Source: CAZUFB01 sp964619775 (GTDB lineage: Bacteria > Actinomycetota > Coriobacteriia > Coriobacteriales > UMGS124). Taken from it: 40,227 bases of DNA. The position numbers and the translations under genes were made by a program. Shown one piece after another: positions 8,249 to 16,394 of the stretch. The notes under the pieces are model-generated. The model saw only the letters and a list, made by a program, of their open reading frames with translations. It was not told where the DNA came from and made no database searches. Position 1 is the stretch's first letter. Every line of letters starts with the position of its first letter. Location of the stretch: positions 1 to 40,227 of the forward strand of contig CAZUFB010000009.1 of the NCBI GenBank assembly GCA_964619775.1. The letters are read 5' to 3'.

Positions 8249-9889
8249 CTACGCCATCTGGATGGCGGCGTACTGCGAAAACTCGGGCACGATGGGCGAG
8301 GCGTCCAGGCCGCTCACGTCCTTGTGGGAGACCATCACGTAGTTCGTGTAGGTCAGCGGGTACTCCCAGTACTCCTCGAAATAACGCTCCTGTATCTGCT
8401 TCCACAGCTCATAGCGCTCATCCTGGTCGGCGGTTGTGTTGGCCTGCCGGGCCAGGTCGGCGATGTCGTCGGAGAAGCCCGTCGTCATGCCCGTCGACCC
8501 CTGGACGATGTAGGTATACGCCTGACGGCCGCTGATGCCGCGCTCCGAGTCCCACCCGTTGGTCCCCAAATCCCAGGTGTTGCCCTGGTCGGTTCCGTAC
8601 GTCCCGTAGAAGAAGCGGTTAAAGAACGTCGTGGAGTCGAGTCCCTCGATGGACAGGTTCACGCCGATTGCCGCCAGCTCCTGCTGGATCACGACGGCGA
8701 CCTGCTCCATGTTGGACCGGTCGGCGTTGTAGATATAGGTGAGCGTCTGCCCGGCAAGGCCGCTGGACTGGGCAAGCTCGGCGGCCAGCTCGACGTCCTG
8801 CGTGTAGCCGGCGCAGTCGGGGTCGTAGTCGTACTGGTCGGGGGTGAGCGGGCTGTTCGCCGGCGTGGCCAGCTCGTCGGTACCGTAGGCGAAGTCGATG
8901 ATCTCCTGGCTGTTGAGTGCCAGCATGATGGCCCTGCGCGCATCCTCCCCCAGCGTGGACATGACCGGCCCGTTCATGTTGAGCTGCAGGTAGTTGAGGC
9001 GCGACTCCGACACGGAGTAGACCGTGTACGTCGACTCGTCGGAGGAGTAGCGCTCGAGCTCCTCGGATGAGGTGATGCGCATGTAGCTGATCTCGCCGTT
9101 CTCGAACGCCACCTGGCGCGTGCTGCCCGAGCCGATGGTCCTGGCGACAAGCCTGCGAATCGAGAGCTCGCCGGCATAGTAGTCGTCGCGCGGGGCGTAG
9201 ACGATGCTGTCCTCGTTGATCTCCTCCACGGTAAAGGCGCCGTTCGTGACCATGTCGGTCGTAAAGAACCAGCTCGCCTGGTCCACGACCTCGGTGTAGT
9301 CGCTGAAGATATGCGAGGGCAGCGGATACCAGTTGCACATCGTGTAGATGTAGGTGACGTAGACGCTGGGCAACACCACCTCCAAGGTCTTCTCATCTAT
9401 CTGGTTGAAGGTGACGGGCTCGTCGTTGACGTAGGTGCTGGTGGTCACGCCGTCGGAGTTGCGCCCGCCATAGGCGAGGGCGAGCATGATGTCGTCCACG
9501 ACGACGGGTTCCCCGTCGCTCCAGTTGGCGTCTTCGCGGATGTGGACGGTGTAGGTGAGGCCGTCCTCGGAGATCTCGAGGCTGTCGGCGAGGTGGTACT
9601 CGATCTCGTCGCCGGCCAGCTCTTGGAACAGGCATTCGTAGACGGGACGCACCACGATCGTCTGGTCGTCGTTGCCCCCGCTCGACGGCTGCAGCGAGGT
9701 CGGCATGTAGCTGATCGCCATCGTGAAGGTGCCGTCGCCCGACGACTCGGTTGCCCGGGCGACCTGGGTTTCAAGGCCGGCAGGCAGAACGGACGCCAGG
9801 CCGAGGCCCAGGGCTGCGGCGGCGGTGCCTTTGAGAAGAGATCGGCGGGAAACGGGCCGGACGGCAGGTGCGCTTGAACGAAGCGTCAT
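8249..9889 (-). CDS. Extracytoplasmic solute-binding protein, family 5 (peptide/nickel type)
   Basis: A 546-residue exported binding protein that delivers substrate to the permeases encoded downstream. The N-terminus carries a Tat signal: SRRSLLKG with a hydrophobic stretch ending near ARA at about residue 48. There is no lipobox cysteine, so it is not a typical lipoprotein. The mature part begins GDGTFTMAISYMPTSLQPS and contains the family 5 features VRPVYECLF, LEISEDGLTYTVHIRED and WSDGEPVVVDD. The ATG at 9889 has AAAGGAGC upstream. The longer open frame contains no better start. It is the first importer gene. The domain class covers peptides, nickel, glutathione and opines, so the ligand is open. 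Confidence 0.92.
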   Translation of the reverse strand: MTLRSSAPAVRPVSRRSLLKGTAAAALGLGLASVLPAGLETQVARATESSGDGTFTMAISYMPTSLQPSSGGNDDQTIVVRPVYECLFQELAGDEIEYHLADSLEISEDGLTYTVHIREDANWSDGEPVVVDDIMLALAYGGRNSDGVTTSTYVNDEPVTFNQIDEKTLEVVLPSVYVTYIYTMCNWYPLPSHIFSDYTEVVDQASWFFTTDMVTNGAFTVEEINEDSIVYAPRDDYYAGELSIRRLVARTIGSGSTRQVAFENGEISYMRITSSEELERYSSDESTYTVYSVSESRLNYLQLNMNGPVMSTLGEDARRAIMLALNSQEIIDFAYGTDELATPANSPLTPDQYDYDPDCAGYTQDVELAAELAQSSGLAGQTLTYIYNADRSNMEQVAVVIQQELAAIGVNLSIEGLDSTTFFNRFFYGTYGTDQGNTWDLGTNGWDSERGISGRQAYTYIVQGSTGMTTGFSDDIADLARQANTTADQDERYELWKQIQERYFEEYWEYPLTYTNYVMVSHKDVSGLDASPIVPEFSQYAAIQMA

Positions 9890-9968
9890 GGGGGTGCTCC
9901 TTTCGAGAGGGGCGTTCGAGGTATGCGGTATGGAAGTCGCGCCCGAACTGGGCGTCGGCGGGGACGCA

Positions 9969-10178
9969 TCAGGGGGACGGACCGCGCCTTGGCATCGATG
10001 CGGCGATTGCGGTCGGCAGACGGTCCGAACGCTTCGCGCCCAAAAAAATCTCGACGGTTCCGTCGGCTGGAATCGCTTCGGGAACCCTCGAGACGTCTGC
10101 GGCATCGACGGCTATGCGATTAAACCCGCGCCTCTGCACACGGCAGGTCATCGTACATAACGTTCGTGCACCTCTCAT
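9969..10178 (-). CDS. Small ORF upstream of the importer operon, possible leader
   Basis: A 69-codon ORF on the same strand as the importer genes, 79 bp before the binding-protein start. Its ATG at 10178 is preceded by a near-consensus AAAGGAGG at good spacing, which is why it is listed. The product begins MRGARTLCTMTC, is basic, has no transmembrane segment and resembles no family I recognise. A palindrome followed by seven T's lies within it. It could be a regulatory leader whose translation affects the hairpin, a real small protein, or chance. Apart from this ORF the 9890-10437 interval shows no gene. Confidence 0.35.
   Translation of the reverse strand: MRGARTLCTMTCRVQRRGFNRIAVDAADVSRVPEAIPADGTVEIFLGAKRSDRLPTAIAASMPRRGPSP
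10042..10066 (-). terminator. Terminator-like palindrome inside the importer leader
   Basis: On the minus strand CGACGG and CCGTCG (the palindrome 10052-10065) are followed by GAG-A and a run of seven T's (10048-10042). The loop would be only two to six nucleotides. The stem is short, so termination would be partial at best. Its position between the small leader ORF start and the binding-protein gene suggests attenuation. Confidence 0.35.
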
Positions 10179-10216
10179 GAGAACACCTCCTTTCGCTCCT
10201 CGCGTCAAAATCTGGT

Positions 10217-10226
10217 TGCTTATAAT
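10217..10226 (+). promoter_or_regulatory. Candidate -10 element for the HD-domain/mnmA unit
   Basis: A perfect TATAAT (10221-10226) with a TG just upstream lies about 210 bp before the HD-domain gene on the plus strand. No matching -35 at 16-18 bp was seen, so this is only a candidate. The same AT-rich patch could serve the minus-strand importer operon. Confidence 0.25.
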
Positions 10227-10437
10227 CCATCACATACAGGACGGAGGGCCCCGCCATGGCAGGGAGTCTGCCGAACGCCCATTTTTGAAACCGGAACGGC
10301 AAGGCAACGGGGTTGCGACCTCCGTCTATGCGAGACGCGGGCGGCACCCGTAAGCCGCAAGCGCAAACGCCCTTGCGACCAACCGCGGCGAAGCCCCCCG
10401 CCGGAGGCACCCGACACCAAAAGGAGCACGACCCCGC

Positions 10438-10995
10438 ATGATTCCCACTCCCGAAGAGGCCTACGAACTGGTCTGCCGGTACAACGAGGACGACTTCCAC
10501 CGCAAGCACGCCCGCGTCGTGGGCGACGTGATGCGTTGGTTCGCCGCCGAGGAGGGCCATGCCGACGAGGCCGACCTATGGCAGGCGGTAGGCATCCTGC
10601 ACGACCTGGACTTCGAGCGCTGGCCCGAGGAGCACTGCGTGCGCGGGCAGCAGATTATGCGCGACGAGGGCATCGACGAGCTCGTGGTGCGTGGCTGCGC
10701 GAGCCACGGGCACGGGCACTGCCTGGACCTGGAACCCCGAAGCGACATGGAGAAGACCCTCTTTGCGGTCGACGAGCTCACCGGCCTCATCGGCGCCGCG
10801 GCCCTCATGCGCCCCTCCAAGAGCGTCTCCGACCTCGAGGTGAAGTCGCTCAAAAAGAAGTTCAAGGACAAGCGCTTTGCGGCCGGCTGCTCGCGCGAAG
10901 TCATCGAGGAGGGGGCCGCCCGGCTTGGCTGGGAGCTCGATAAGCTGTTCGAGAAGACCATCCTCGCGATGCGCGCCAGCGCGAACGTGGACTAG
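10438..10995 (+). CDS. HD-domain phosphohydrolase-like protein
   Basis: A 185-residue protein with the metal-binding layout of the HD superfamily: His24 in HRKHARVV, the doublet His55-Asp56 in GILHDLDFERWPEEHC, and Asp112 in AVDELTG. The histidine-rich SHGHGH (90-94) lies between them. This short form matches stand-alone HD hydrolases of the HDIG type in Firmicutes and Actinobacteria. The substrate is unknown, with nucleotides or phosphate esters the usual candidates. The ATG at 10438 follows AAAAGGAG. mnmA starts 9 bp downstream, so the two are probably co-transcribed. That pairing hints at a link to RNA modification but proves none. Confidence 0.8.
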   Translation: MIPTPEEAYELVCRYNEDDFHRKHARVVGDVMRWFAAEEGHADEADLWQAVGILHDLDFERWPEEHCVRGQQIMRDEGIDELVVRGCASHGHGHCLDLEPRSDMEKTLFAVDELTGLIGAAALMRPSKSVSDLEVKSLKKKFKDKRFAAGCSREVIEEGAARLGWELDKLFEKTILAMRASANVD

Positions 10996-11004
10996 GGAGT
11001 CTGC

Positions 11005-12075
11005 GTGGCACGCGTGCTGGTCGCCATGAGCGGCGGGGTCGACTCAAGTGTGGCCGCCTACCTGCTCGCACGCCAGGGGCACGACGTCGCCGGCGCCACG
11101 ATGCTGCTGCACGCGTCCCCCGGCGCCCCGCGCGACCGGGCGCTGGCCGACATCGAGGACGCCCGCGCGGTGGCCCGAAGGCTCGGCATCGACCATATGG
11201 TGCTCGACTGCGCCGCGCAGTTCGAGGCCGCGGTGGTCGATGGGTTTGCGGCGTCCTACGAGGCGGGCCTCACCCCCAACCCCTGCGTCGTCTGCAACCG
11301 CCGCGTCAAGTTCGGGCTGCTGCTCGACCGGGCGCACGACCTGGGTTTCGACCTGCTGGCGACCGGCCACTACGCCCGTATCGGGCAGGCTGCGGACGGC
11401 TCGGGCGGCTTAATGCTGCGCAAGGCCGCCGACCGGGCCAAGGACCAAAGCTACTTCCTGTGCCTGCTCGGCCAACGGCAGCTCGCCGGCACCCTGCTGC
11501 CCCTTGGCGGGATGGCCAAGGACGAGGTGCGCGCCGTCGCCGAGGAGCAGGGTTTCCCCTGTGCCAGCAAAAGCGAAAGCCAGGACATCTGCTTTGTACC
11601 CGTAGGCAACTACCTGGAGTTTCTCGAACGACGTCGGGGCGGTCCCTACCCTTCCGGCGACATCCTCCATGTTGACGGCACCGTGGTGGGGCGCCACCGC
11701 GGCGTCGCCGGCTGCACGATCGGCCAGCACAAGGGGCTCGGCGTGGCCTTGGGCGCACCCGTCTACGTGTGCGCCAAAGACGCGAAGGCCAACACCGTCA
11801 CCGTGGGCCCCCTCTCCGCCGTCATGGCGTCCGGATGCCTGGCGGAGCGGTGGAACTGGGTCGGCGGGCAAGCGCCCGGGCGGCCCGTGCGCGTCCGCGT
11901 GCGCACGCACTATCGCCACGTCGAGCAGCCGGCCACGGTGGTGCCGCTTGCCGACGGCGCTGCGCGGGTGGAGTTCGACGAGCCCCAGAAGGCCATCGCC
12001 CCCGGCCAGTTCGCCGTGGCCTACGACGGGGACGAGGTGCTGGGCGGCGGCGCGATCGCGCAGGTCCTGCGGTAA
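11005..12075 (+). CDS. mnmA: tRNA-specific 2-thiouridylase
   Basis: Cytoplasmic enzyme that adenylates and thiolates wobble uridine 34 of Lys, Glu and Gln tRNAs, receiving sulfur from a persulfide relay. The 356-residue protein has the PP-loop SGGVDSS (9-15). The two catalytic cysteines are Cys94 in NPCVVCNRRVKFG and Cys196 in SESQDICFVP. The KDQSYFL segment (146-152) and the C-terminal beta-barrel domain complete it. Start is GTG at 11005 with GGGAG upstream. It lies 9 bp after the HD-domain gene and ends 24 bp before the convergent NTPase gene. Cys196 and Cys94 are both present, so it should be active. Confidence 0.96.
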   Translation: MARVLVAMSGGVDSSVAAYLLARQGHDVAGATMLLHASPGAPRDRALADIEDARAVARRLGIDHMVLDCAAQFEAAVVDGFAASYEAGLTPNPCVVCNRRVKFGLLLDRAHDLGFDLLATGHYARIGQAADGSGGLMLRKAADRAKDQSYFLCLLGQRQLAGTLLPLGGMAKDEVRAVAEEQGFPCASKSESQDICFVPVGNYLEFLERRRGGPYPSGDILHVDGTVVGRHRGVAGCTIGQHKGLGVALGAPVYVCAKDAKANTVTVGPLSAVMASGCLAERWNWVGGQAPGRPVRVRVRTHYRHVEQPATVVPLADGAARVEFDEPQKAIAPGQFAVAYDGDEVLGGGAIAQVLR

Positions 12076-12099
12076 GCGGGCGCCCCCGGCGTTCCGCGC

Positions 12100-12777
12100 C
12101 TACCCGATCAGCGGGGCAAACCAGGCGTCCCAGGCCTCCGGACCGGGGGCGATGCGGGCCGACCCTCCCCAGGCCTCCGCAAACAGCCCCTCGACGCGGT
12201 CGTTGAGGCCGAACATGTCGCGCGCCACCACCACCGCATGGCGGTAGCGCCCCTGGGGCCCGCGGGCGAGCAGGGACATCGCCGACGTAAGCCCCTCGCC
12301 GCGCATAAGTTCGAGCCGGCCGAGCTCGTCCACCACGAGCACACAAGGCCGCGCGTCGCAGGCGGCCCGCCGCGCAAGCAGGTCGAAGTGCCCGTTCACC
12401 CGGTCGATGGCCCGGTCGTCGATATGCCAAGCGAGGCCGGCGCGGGCGGCCTGGCTCCCGGCGTCGTAGCGGCCCTCGGCACGGGCCAGGTCTTCGCGGC
12501 GCGCAAACGGCACGCGCTCGCCCCCCGGCAGCAGCAGGTTGTCGATGCCGAGCTTGTCGTAGCGGACCTCTTGGCGGACCCCCTGCCCCCGTGCCGTCGC
12601 GCCGCCAAGCGCTGCGGACGCCCTTCCGAACGCCGGGTCGCCCGCCGCAACCGGACGCCACACACCGGGCGCGACGACGCCCTCCGCGCGGACGCCCGCC
12701 TTCTCGAGGCGCCCGACCGTCTCGAGCAGCCAGGTCGTCTTGCCGATCTGGACGTCCCCCGTCAAAACCAGCAGCAT
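12100..12777 (-). CDS. P-loop NTPase, THEP1 (NTPase_1)-like
   Basis: A 225-residue P-loop protein with GDVQIGKTT (7-15) and a Walker B segment CVLVVDELGRLELM (145-158), the paired pattern of the THEP1/NTPase_1 family of small nucleoside triphosphatases. The start is set at ATG 12777. GGGGAGGGG lies about ten bases upstream and the P-loop then falls seven residues from the N-terminus, as in the family. An ATG at 12786 and a GTG at 12804 are alternatives. It follows the LarE-type gene by 36 bp on the same strand and is probably in that operon. The physiological substrate of this family is not established. Its job beside a sulfur transferase is unknown. Confidence 0.7.
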   Translation of the reverse strand: MLLVLTGDVQIGKTTWLLETVGRLEKAGVRAEGVVAPGVWRPVAAGDPAFGRASAALGGATARGQGVRQEVRYDKLGIDNLLLPGGERVPFARREDLARAEGRYDAGSQAARAGLAWHIDDRAIDRVNGHFDLLARRAACDARPCVLVVDELGRLELMRGEGLTSAMSLLARGPQGRYRHAVVVARDMFGLNDRVEGLFAEAWGGSARIAPGPEAWDAWFAPLIG

Positions 12778-12813
12778 GCCCCGCATCCCCTCCCCAGGGG
12801 ACACCCGGACGCG

Positions 12814-13647
12814 CTATCCCCGCGCCGGGTGCCCCAGAACCTCGTTCATGCTGCCCGTGCGGTAGCCGCCCAGGTCGAGCGCCACATAGGCAAACCCCAG
12901 CTCGCGCAGGCAGCGGTGCACCTCGGAGCGCAGCGGTTCGTCCACGAGAAGGCCCATTTCCTGCGGTAGCGCCTCGATGCGCGCGACGCCGCCGTGGACA
13001 CGCACGCGCACCTGGTGCAGGCCGCATCCCAGCAGATACTGCTCGGCGGCGTCCACACGGGCCAGCCCCTCGTCGGTGATGCGCTCGCCGTAGGGGAAGC
13101 GCGACGACAGGCAGGCAAACGACGGCTTGTCCCACGTGGGCAGGCCCATCTCCCGCGACAGGGCGCGAATCTCGGCCTTGGAGAGACCCGCCTCGCGCAG
13201 GGGGCTGCGAACACCCAGCTCGGCCAACGCGCGCATGCCGGGACGGTAGTCGCCCTCGTCGTCGGTGTTGGACCCGTCGGCCAGCACGTCGATGCCCCGT
13301 TCGCGCGCCGCGTCCCACAGGGCACCGAACAGCGCGCGCTTGCAGAGGTAGCAACGGTCGGGCGGATTGTCACGATAGCCGGGGGCGTCGACCTCGTGGG
13401 CATGGACCACGACCTGCTCGATGCCCCGTCGGGCGCAGAACTCCCGCGCCTCGGCAAGCTCGCGGACGGGAAACGCCTGGGAGGCCGCCGACAAGGCCAC
13501 CGCCCGCCCGTCCAGCTCCTCGTGCGCCACGGCGAGCAGCAGCGTCGAGTCAACCCCGCCCGAAAATGCCACGGCGACCCCGCCCGCCTGGCGCAGAATC
13601 GCACGCAAGGCATCGAGCTTTGCGGCCGCATCCGCCGCGTCCGCCAC
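12814..13647 (-). CDS. larE: LarE-type ATP-dependent sulfur transferase, three-cysteine form
   Basis: A 277-residue PP-loop protein of the LarE family, which converts the carboxylates of a pyridinium dinucleotide to thiocarboxylates during synthesis of the nickel-pincer cofactor of lactate racemase and relatives. The PP-loop is SGGVDST (29-35). The family core WDKPSFACLSSRFPYGE carries Cys179, equivalent to the sacrificed cysteine of Lactobacillus LarE. An extra CYLC pair (Cys99, Cys102) is present, as in LarE proteins reported to bind an iron-sulfur cluster with three cysteines. Start is GTG at 13647, immediately after the stop of the DUF2148 gene. No larB, larC or larA lies in the window, so a different thiolation role is possible. 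Confidence 0.85.
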   Translation of the reverse strand: MADAADAAAKLDALRAILRQAGGVAVAFSGGVDSTLLLAVAHEELDGRAVALSAASQAFPVRELAEAREFCARRGIEQVVVHAHEVDAPGYRDNPPDRCYLCKRALFGALWDAARERGIDVLADGSNTDDEGDYRPGMRALAELGVRSPLREAGLSKAEIRALSREMGLPTWDKPSFACLSSRFPYGERITDEGLARVDAAEQYLLGCGLHQVRVRVHGGVARIEALPQEMGLLVDEPLRSEVHRCLRELGFAYVALDLGGYRTGSMNEVLGHPARG

Positions 13648-14178
13648 CTACGCCACCGGCCCGCGGTCGAAGAACGGGCTCTTGGACGAGATGCTCACCG
13701 GCAGCGCGTACACCTGGCGGCACGTCCCGAGCATCCCGAGGCGCTGGGCGGCCAGGCCCGCCGAGAACATCACGCGGGTGTCGACCCGGTAGTCGCACGC
13801 CTTGGAGCACGCCGCCCCCAACGCGATGCCTACGTCGACGCTGTTGACCGCGCAGGGGACGCCGGGGGCGCGATCGACGCAGCGCGCAAAGCCGCAGTGG
13901 CTACAGTCGAGGCCCTGCGGGCGGTCGGCCGTGCCGATCAGCAGCACGCACGCGCACGCCTCGATGCACAGGGCGTCGCGCAAAAAGAAGCCCATGCCCT
14001 TCTCCTCGGCCACGGCGCGCATCTCCGTCGCAAGGCGCGCCAGGTCGTCGCCGTCGGCCACGACGCATTCTATAGCGTCGATTCCCTTGCCCTTGGGGGC
14101 GGTGCGGGCCGCGACCATCATCTTCTGGGCGATGTCGAGCGCCTGGGCACAGCGTGTGTCACGTTCGTTGTACAGCAT
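13648..14178 (-). CDS. DUF2148 ferredoxin-domain protein
   Basis: A 176-residue cysteine-rich protein of the DUF2148 family (ferredoxin-domain proteins, COG4739). At least nine cysteines lie in clusters: CIEACAC (71-77), DCSHCGFARC (91-100), Cys109 in VPCAVNSVDVGIALG, and CSKAC (124-128). They suggest an iron-sulfur cluster. The ATG at 14178 has GGGAGG upstream. The gene ends exactly where the GTG of the LarE-type gene begins, so the two are almost surely translationally coupled. No function has been assigned to the family. It may be an electron carrier or sulfide-handling partner for the sulfur transferase, which is inference from the tight coupling. Confidence 0.85.
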   Translation of the reverse strand: MLYNERDTRCAQALDIAQKMMVAARTAPKGKGIDAIECVVADGDDLARLATEMRAVAEEKGMGFFLRDALCIEACACVLLIGTADRPQGLDCSHCGFARCVDRAPGVPCAVNSVDVGIALGAACSKACDYRVDTRVMFSAGLAAQRLGMLGTCRQVYALPVSISSKSPFFDRGPVA

Positions 14179-14337
14179 GCAAGACCTCCCTCTCGCCGAT
14201 CGACACCAACGATTAAAGCATCTCCGCGGGACGACGCGGACAGAGATGGGAGAAAAGTGGGAAAACTGGGAGAAGCGGTCATATGGCGCCCGCAGGCGCG
14301 CGCCGAAACCGCCGACACCCATCTTTGAGGAGGTCCC

Positions 14338-14856
14338 ATGGAAGCCATCGAGAACATGCTCACCCGCCGCAGCGTCCGCTCCTACCGACCCGACCCCGTG
14401 CCCCGCGACGTCGTGGAGCGCATAGCCGAGGCCGGCACCTACGCCGCCACCGGCATGGGTCGTCAGTCGCCACTCATCTTGGCCGTGACCGACCGCGCGC
14501 TGCGCGACCGCCTGTCGCGCATGAACGCCCAGATCATGGGAATCGACGGCGACCCGTTCTACGGCGCGCCGGCCGTCATCGTGGTGCTGGCCGACCGCGG
14601 CGTCCCCACCCACGTCTACGACGGCAGCCTCGTCATGGGCAACCTCATGCTCGCGGCGCACGACCTGGGCGTGGCAAGCTGCTGGATCCACCGCGCCAAG
14701 GAGGAGTTCGACTCCGAAGAGGGCAAGGCCATCTTGTCCGAGCTGGGCATCGAGGGCGACTACGAGGGCATCGGCCATTGCATCTTAGGCTACGCCGACG
14801 GCCCGGCGCCCGAGGCCAAGCCGCGCAAGGAGGGTTACGTGCACTACGTGGGATAG
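14338..14856 (+). CDS. Nitroreductase-family FMN oxidoreductase
   Basis: A 172-residue protein of the small nitroreductase class, an FMN-dependent NAD(P)H oxidoreductase that usually works as a dimer. The N-terminal TRRSVRSYRPDPVP supplies the FMN-phosphate arginines. APAVIVVLAD and NLMLAAHDLGVASCWIH are the conserved central and dimer segments. The ATG at 14338 follows GAGGAGG. It is divergent from the DUF2148 gene across a 159-bp interval. It stands alone, followed by a hairpin. Natural substrates of this family are rarely predictable. Quinones, nitro compounds or flavin itself are possible. Confidence 0.9.
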   Translation: MEAIENMLTRRSVRSYRPDPVPRDVVERIAEAGTYAATGMGRQSPLILAVTDRALRDRLSRMNAQIMGIDGDPFYGAPAVIVVLADRGVPTHVYDGSLVMGNLMLAAHDLGVASCWIHRAKEEFDSEEGKAILSELGIEGDYEGIGHCILGYADGPAPEAKPRKEGYVHYVG

Positions 14857-14891
14857 CGGCGGCCGCAAGAAACAGTAAGCGGTCCGGCTGA

Positions 14892-14919
14892 CCCGGCGGC
14901 TTTCGGTAAAGTCGCCGGG
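14892..14919 (+). terminator. Hairpin after the nitroreductase gene
   Basis: CCCGGCGGC (14892-14900) pairs with GTCGCCGGG (14911-14919) with one G-U pair and a 10-nt loop, 36 bp after the stop codon. There is no T-run, so it may be a weak or Rho-assisted terminator or a 3' stabiliser. Confidence 0.4.
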
Positions 14920-15098
14920 CCGCCGCGCAAACGCGCCCGTCCACGTAGGCAACGGGCGGTGGATGCAACGGTGCCGGGCCGCTTTGCCCTCCTATATGCT
15001 CGTTCGGTGAAAAGTCAACCGTGTGCGCAGACCCGGCATGGCATTCGTCTCTATATTATTAAGCGACCCTACCCGACATCGTCGGCGGAAGGAACCCC

Positions 15099-15506
15099 GT
15101 GAAGCGCTACATCCTGCTTGCCTGTGCCTGGCTCTCGTTTGCCCTGGGATGCGTCGGCATCGTTATCCCGGTGCTCCCCACCACGCCGTTCATGCTGCTG
15201 GCGGCGTTTCTCTTTGCCAAGTCGTCGCCACGCCTGTATGCCTGGATCTGCTCGACGAAAGTGTACAAAAGCTACGTCGGCGCGTTCAAAAAGGCCGGCG
15301 GCATCCCGCTGAGCACCAAGTTCCGCATCCTGGGCGTCTCGTACCTGATCATGGGCATCAGCGCGTTCTTCGTCCAGCGCGTCGTGGTCTGGGTCATCCT
15401 GGGATGCGTGGCCGTGTTCCTGCTGTGGCTCATGCTCGTGCGCATACCCACCGTCAAGCCGGAACGCGTCCGGAGCATGCGCGAGGCCGAAGAGACCGCG
15501 TCGTAG
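15099..15506 (+). CDS. YbaN/DUF454 inner-membrane protein
   Basis: A 135-residue membrane protein of the DUF454 (YbaN) family, of unknown function. It opens with the family signature LGCVGIVIPVLPTTPFMLLA (17-36) in the first hydrophobic segment, followed by the conserved SSPRLYAW. Two further transmembrane helices lie at about 84-117. Start is GTG at 15099 with AAGGA upstream. It lies 40 bp before the TatD gene on the same strand. An AT-rich TATATTAT at 15052-15059 may be its -10, without a clear -35. In bacteria DUF454 genes sit next to varied partners, so context gives little. Confidence 0.85.
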   Translation: MKRYILLACAWLSFALGCVGIVIPVLPTTPFMLLAAFLFAKSSPRLYAWICSTKVYKSYVGAFKKAGGIPLSTKFRILGVSYLIMGISAFFVQRVVVWVILGCVAVFLLWLMLVRIPTVKPERVRSMREAEETAS

Positions 15507-15546
15507 GCCCTGCGGCGTACCGTGCCTGCCATAAGCGGAGCCTTTC

Positions 15547-16329
15547 ATGTTTGACATGCACTGCCATCTTGACTTTGCCGGCAACGCGGCCGAGCTTGCA
15601 CGCGTGGCGGCGCAATGCGGCGTCGGCGCGTTTTCGAACACGGTGACGCCGCGGGGCTACCTGCGCGCGCAAAAGGCATTTGGCCAGACGGGGTTGCCAG
15701 GCGACGGCAAAGACGCGCCCTTGCGCGTCGGGCTGGGGCTGCACCCCTGGTGGGTGGCGGACGGCACCTGCGGCGAGGAAGACGTCGCGCTGTTCGAAGA
15801 GCTGGCGTCCACGACCCCCTATATCGGCGAGGTGGGGCTCGACTTCGCCCCCCGGCGCGACGGTACCCAGGAGTTGCAGCTCTCCGCTTTTGAACGCGTC
15901 GTGCAGGCATGCGCCGACGGCGGCAAGGTCGTCTCCGTCCATGCGGTGCGCGCGGCCACCCCGGTGCTCGACGTGCTCGAGCGCACGGGTTGCTGCCGTA
16001 AAAACACCTGCATCCTGCACTGGTTTTCGGGCACCTCGGACGAGCTGGCGCGCGCGGTGAAGCTTGGCTGCCTGTTCTCGATAGGCACCCGCATGCTCGC
16101 CACCAGGCATGGGCGCGCCTACGCACGCAGCCTCCCGTCCGAACGGCTGCTGCTCGAGACCGACCTGCCCAACGACCCGGCAAGCAAGTTTTGCCCCCAA
16201 GCCTGGAAGGACGACCTCGCACGCGCCGAGGCTCTGCTCGTCGAGGTGACGGGGCGCGACGACCTCGCCGAGACGGTTGCGTGCACAAGCCGCGCGCTGC
16301 TGGGACGGCGGCCTTACCAGATGCTATAG
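15547..16329 (+). CDS. TatD-family metal-dependent hydrolase
   Basis: A 260-residue TIM-barrel hydrolase of the TatD family, metal-dependent nucleases acting in DNA repair or turnover. It carries DMHCHLD (His5, His7), YIGEVGLDF (the metal-bridging Glu), a conserved histidine in VSVHAV, ILHWFSGT, and the final LLLETDLPND aspartate. All the usual metal ligands appear present. Its N-terminal half is somewhat divergent from TatD proper, as in the YchF/TatD-like proteins of Coriobacteriia. The ATG at 15547 has GGAG upstream. It is probably co-transcribed with the YbaN-type gene and the small gene after it. Confidence 0.88.
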   Translation: MFDMHCHLDFAGNAAELARVAAQCGVGAFSNTVTPRGYLRAQKAFGQTGLPGDGKDAPLRVGLGLHPWWVADGTCGEEDVALFEELASTTPYIGEVGLDFAPRRDGTQELQLSAFERVVQACADGGKVVSVHAVRAATPVLDVLERTGCCRKNTCILHWFSGTSDELARAVKLGCLFSIGTRMLATRHGRAYARSLPSERLLLETDLPNDPASKFCPQAWKDDLARAEALLVEVTGRDDLAETVACTSRALLGRRPYQML

Positions 16330-16394
16330 TGGTCGCCACCGGCACCGGCGCGCATGCGCGCGGCGCACACACCTCGACAACGAAAGGCCGTCGC

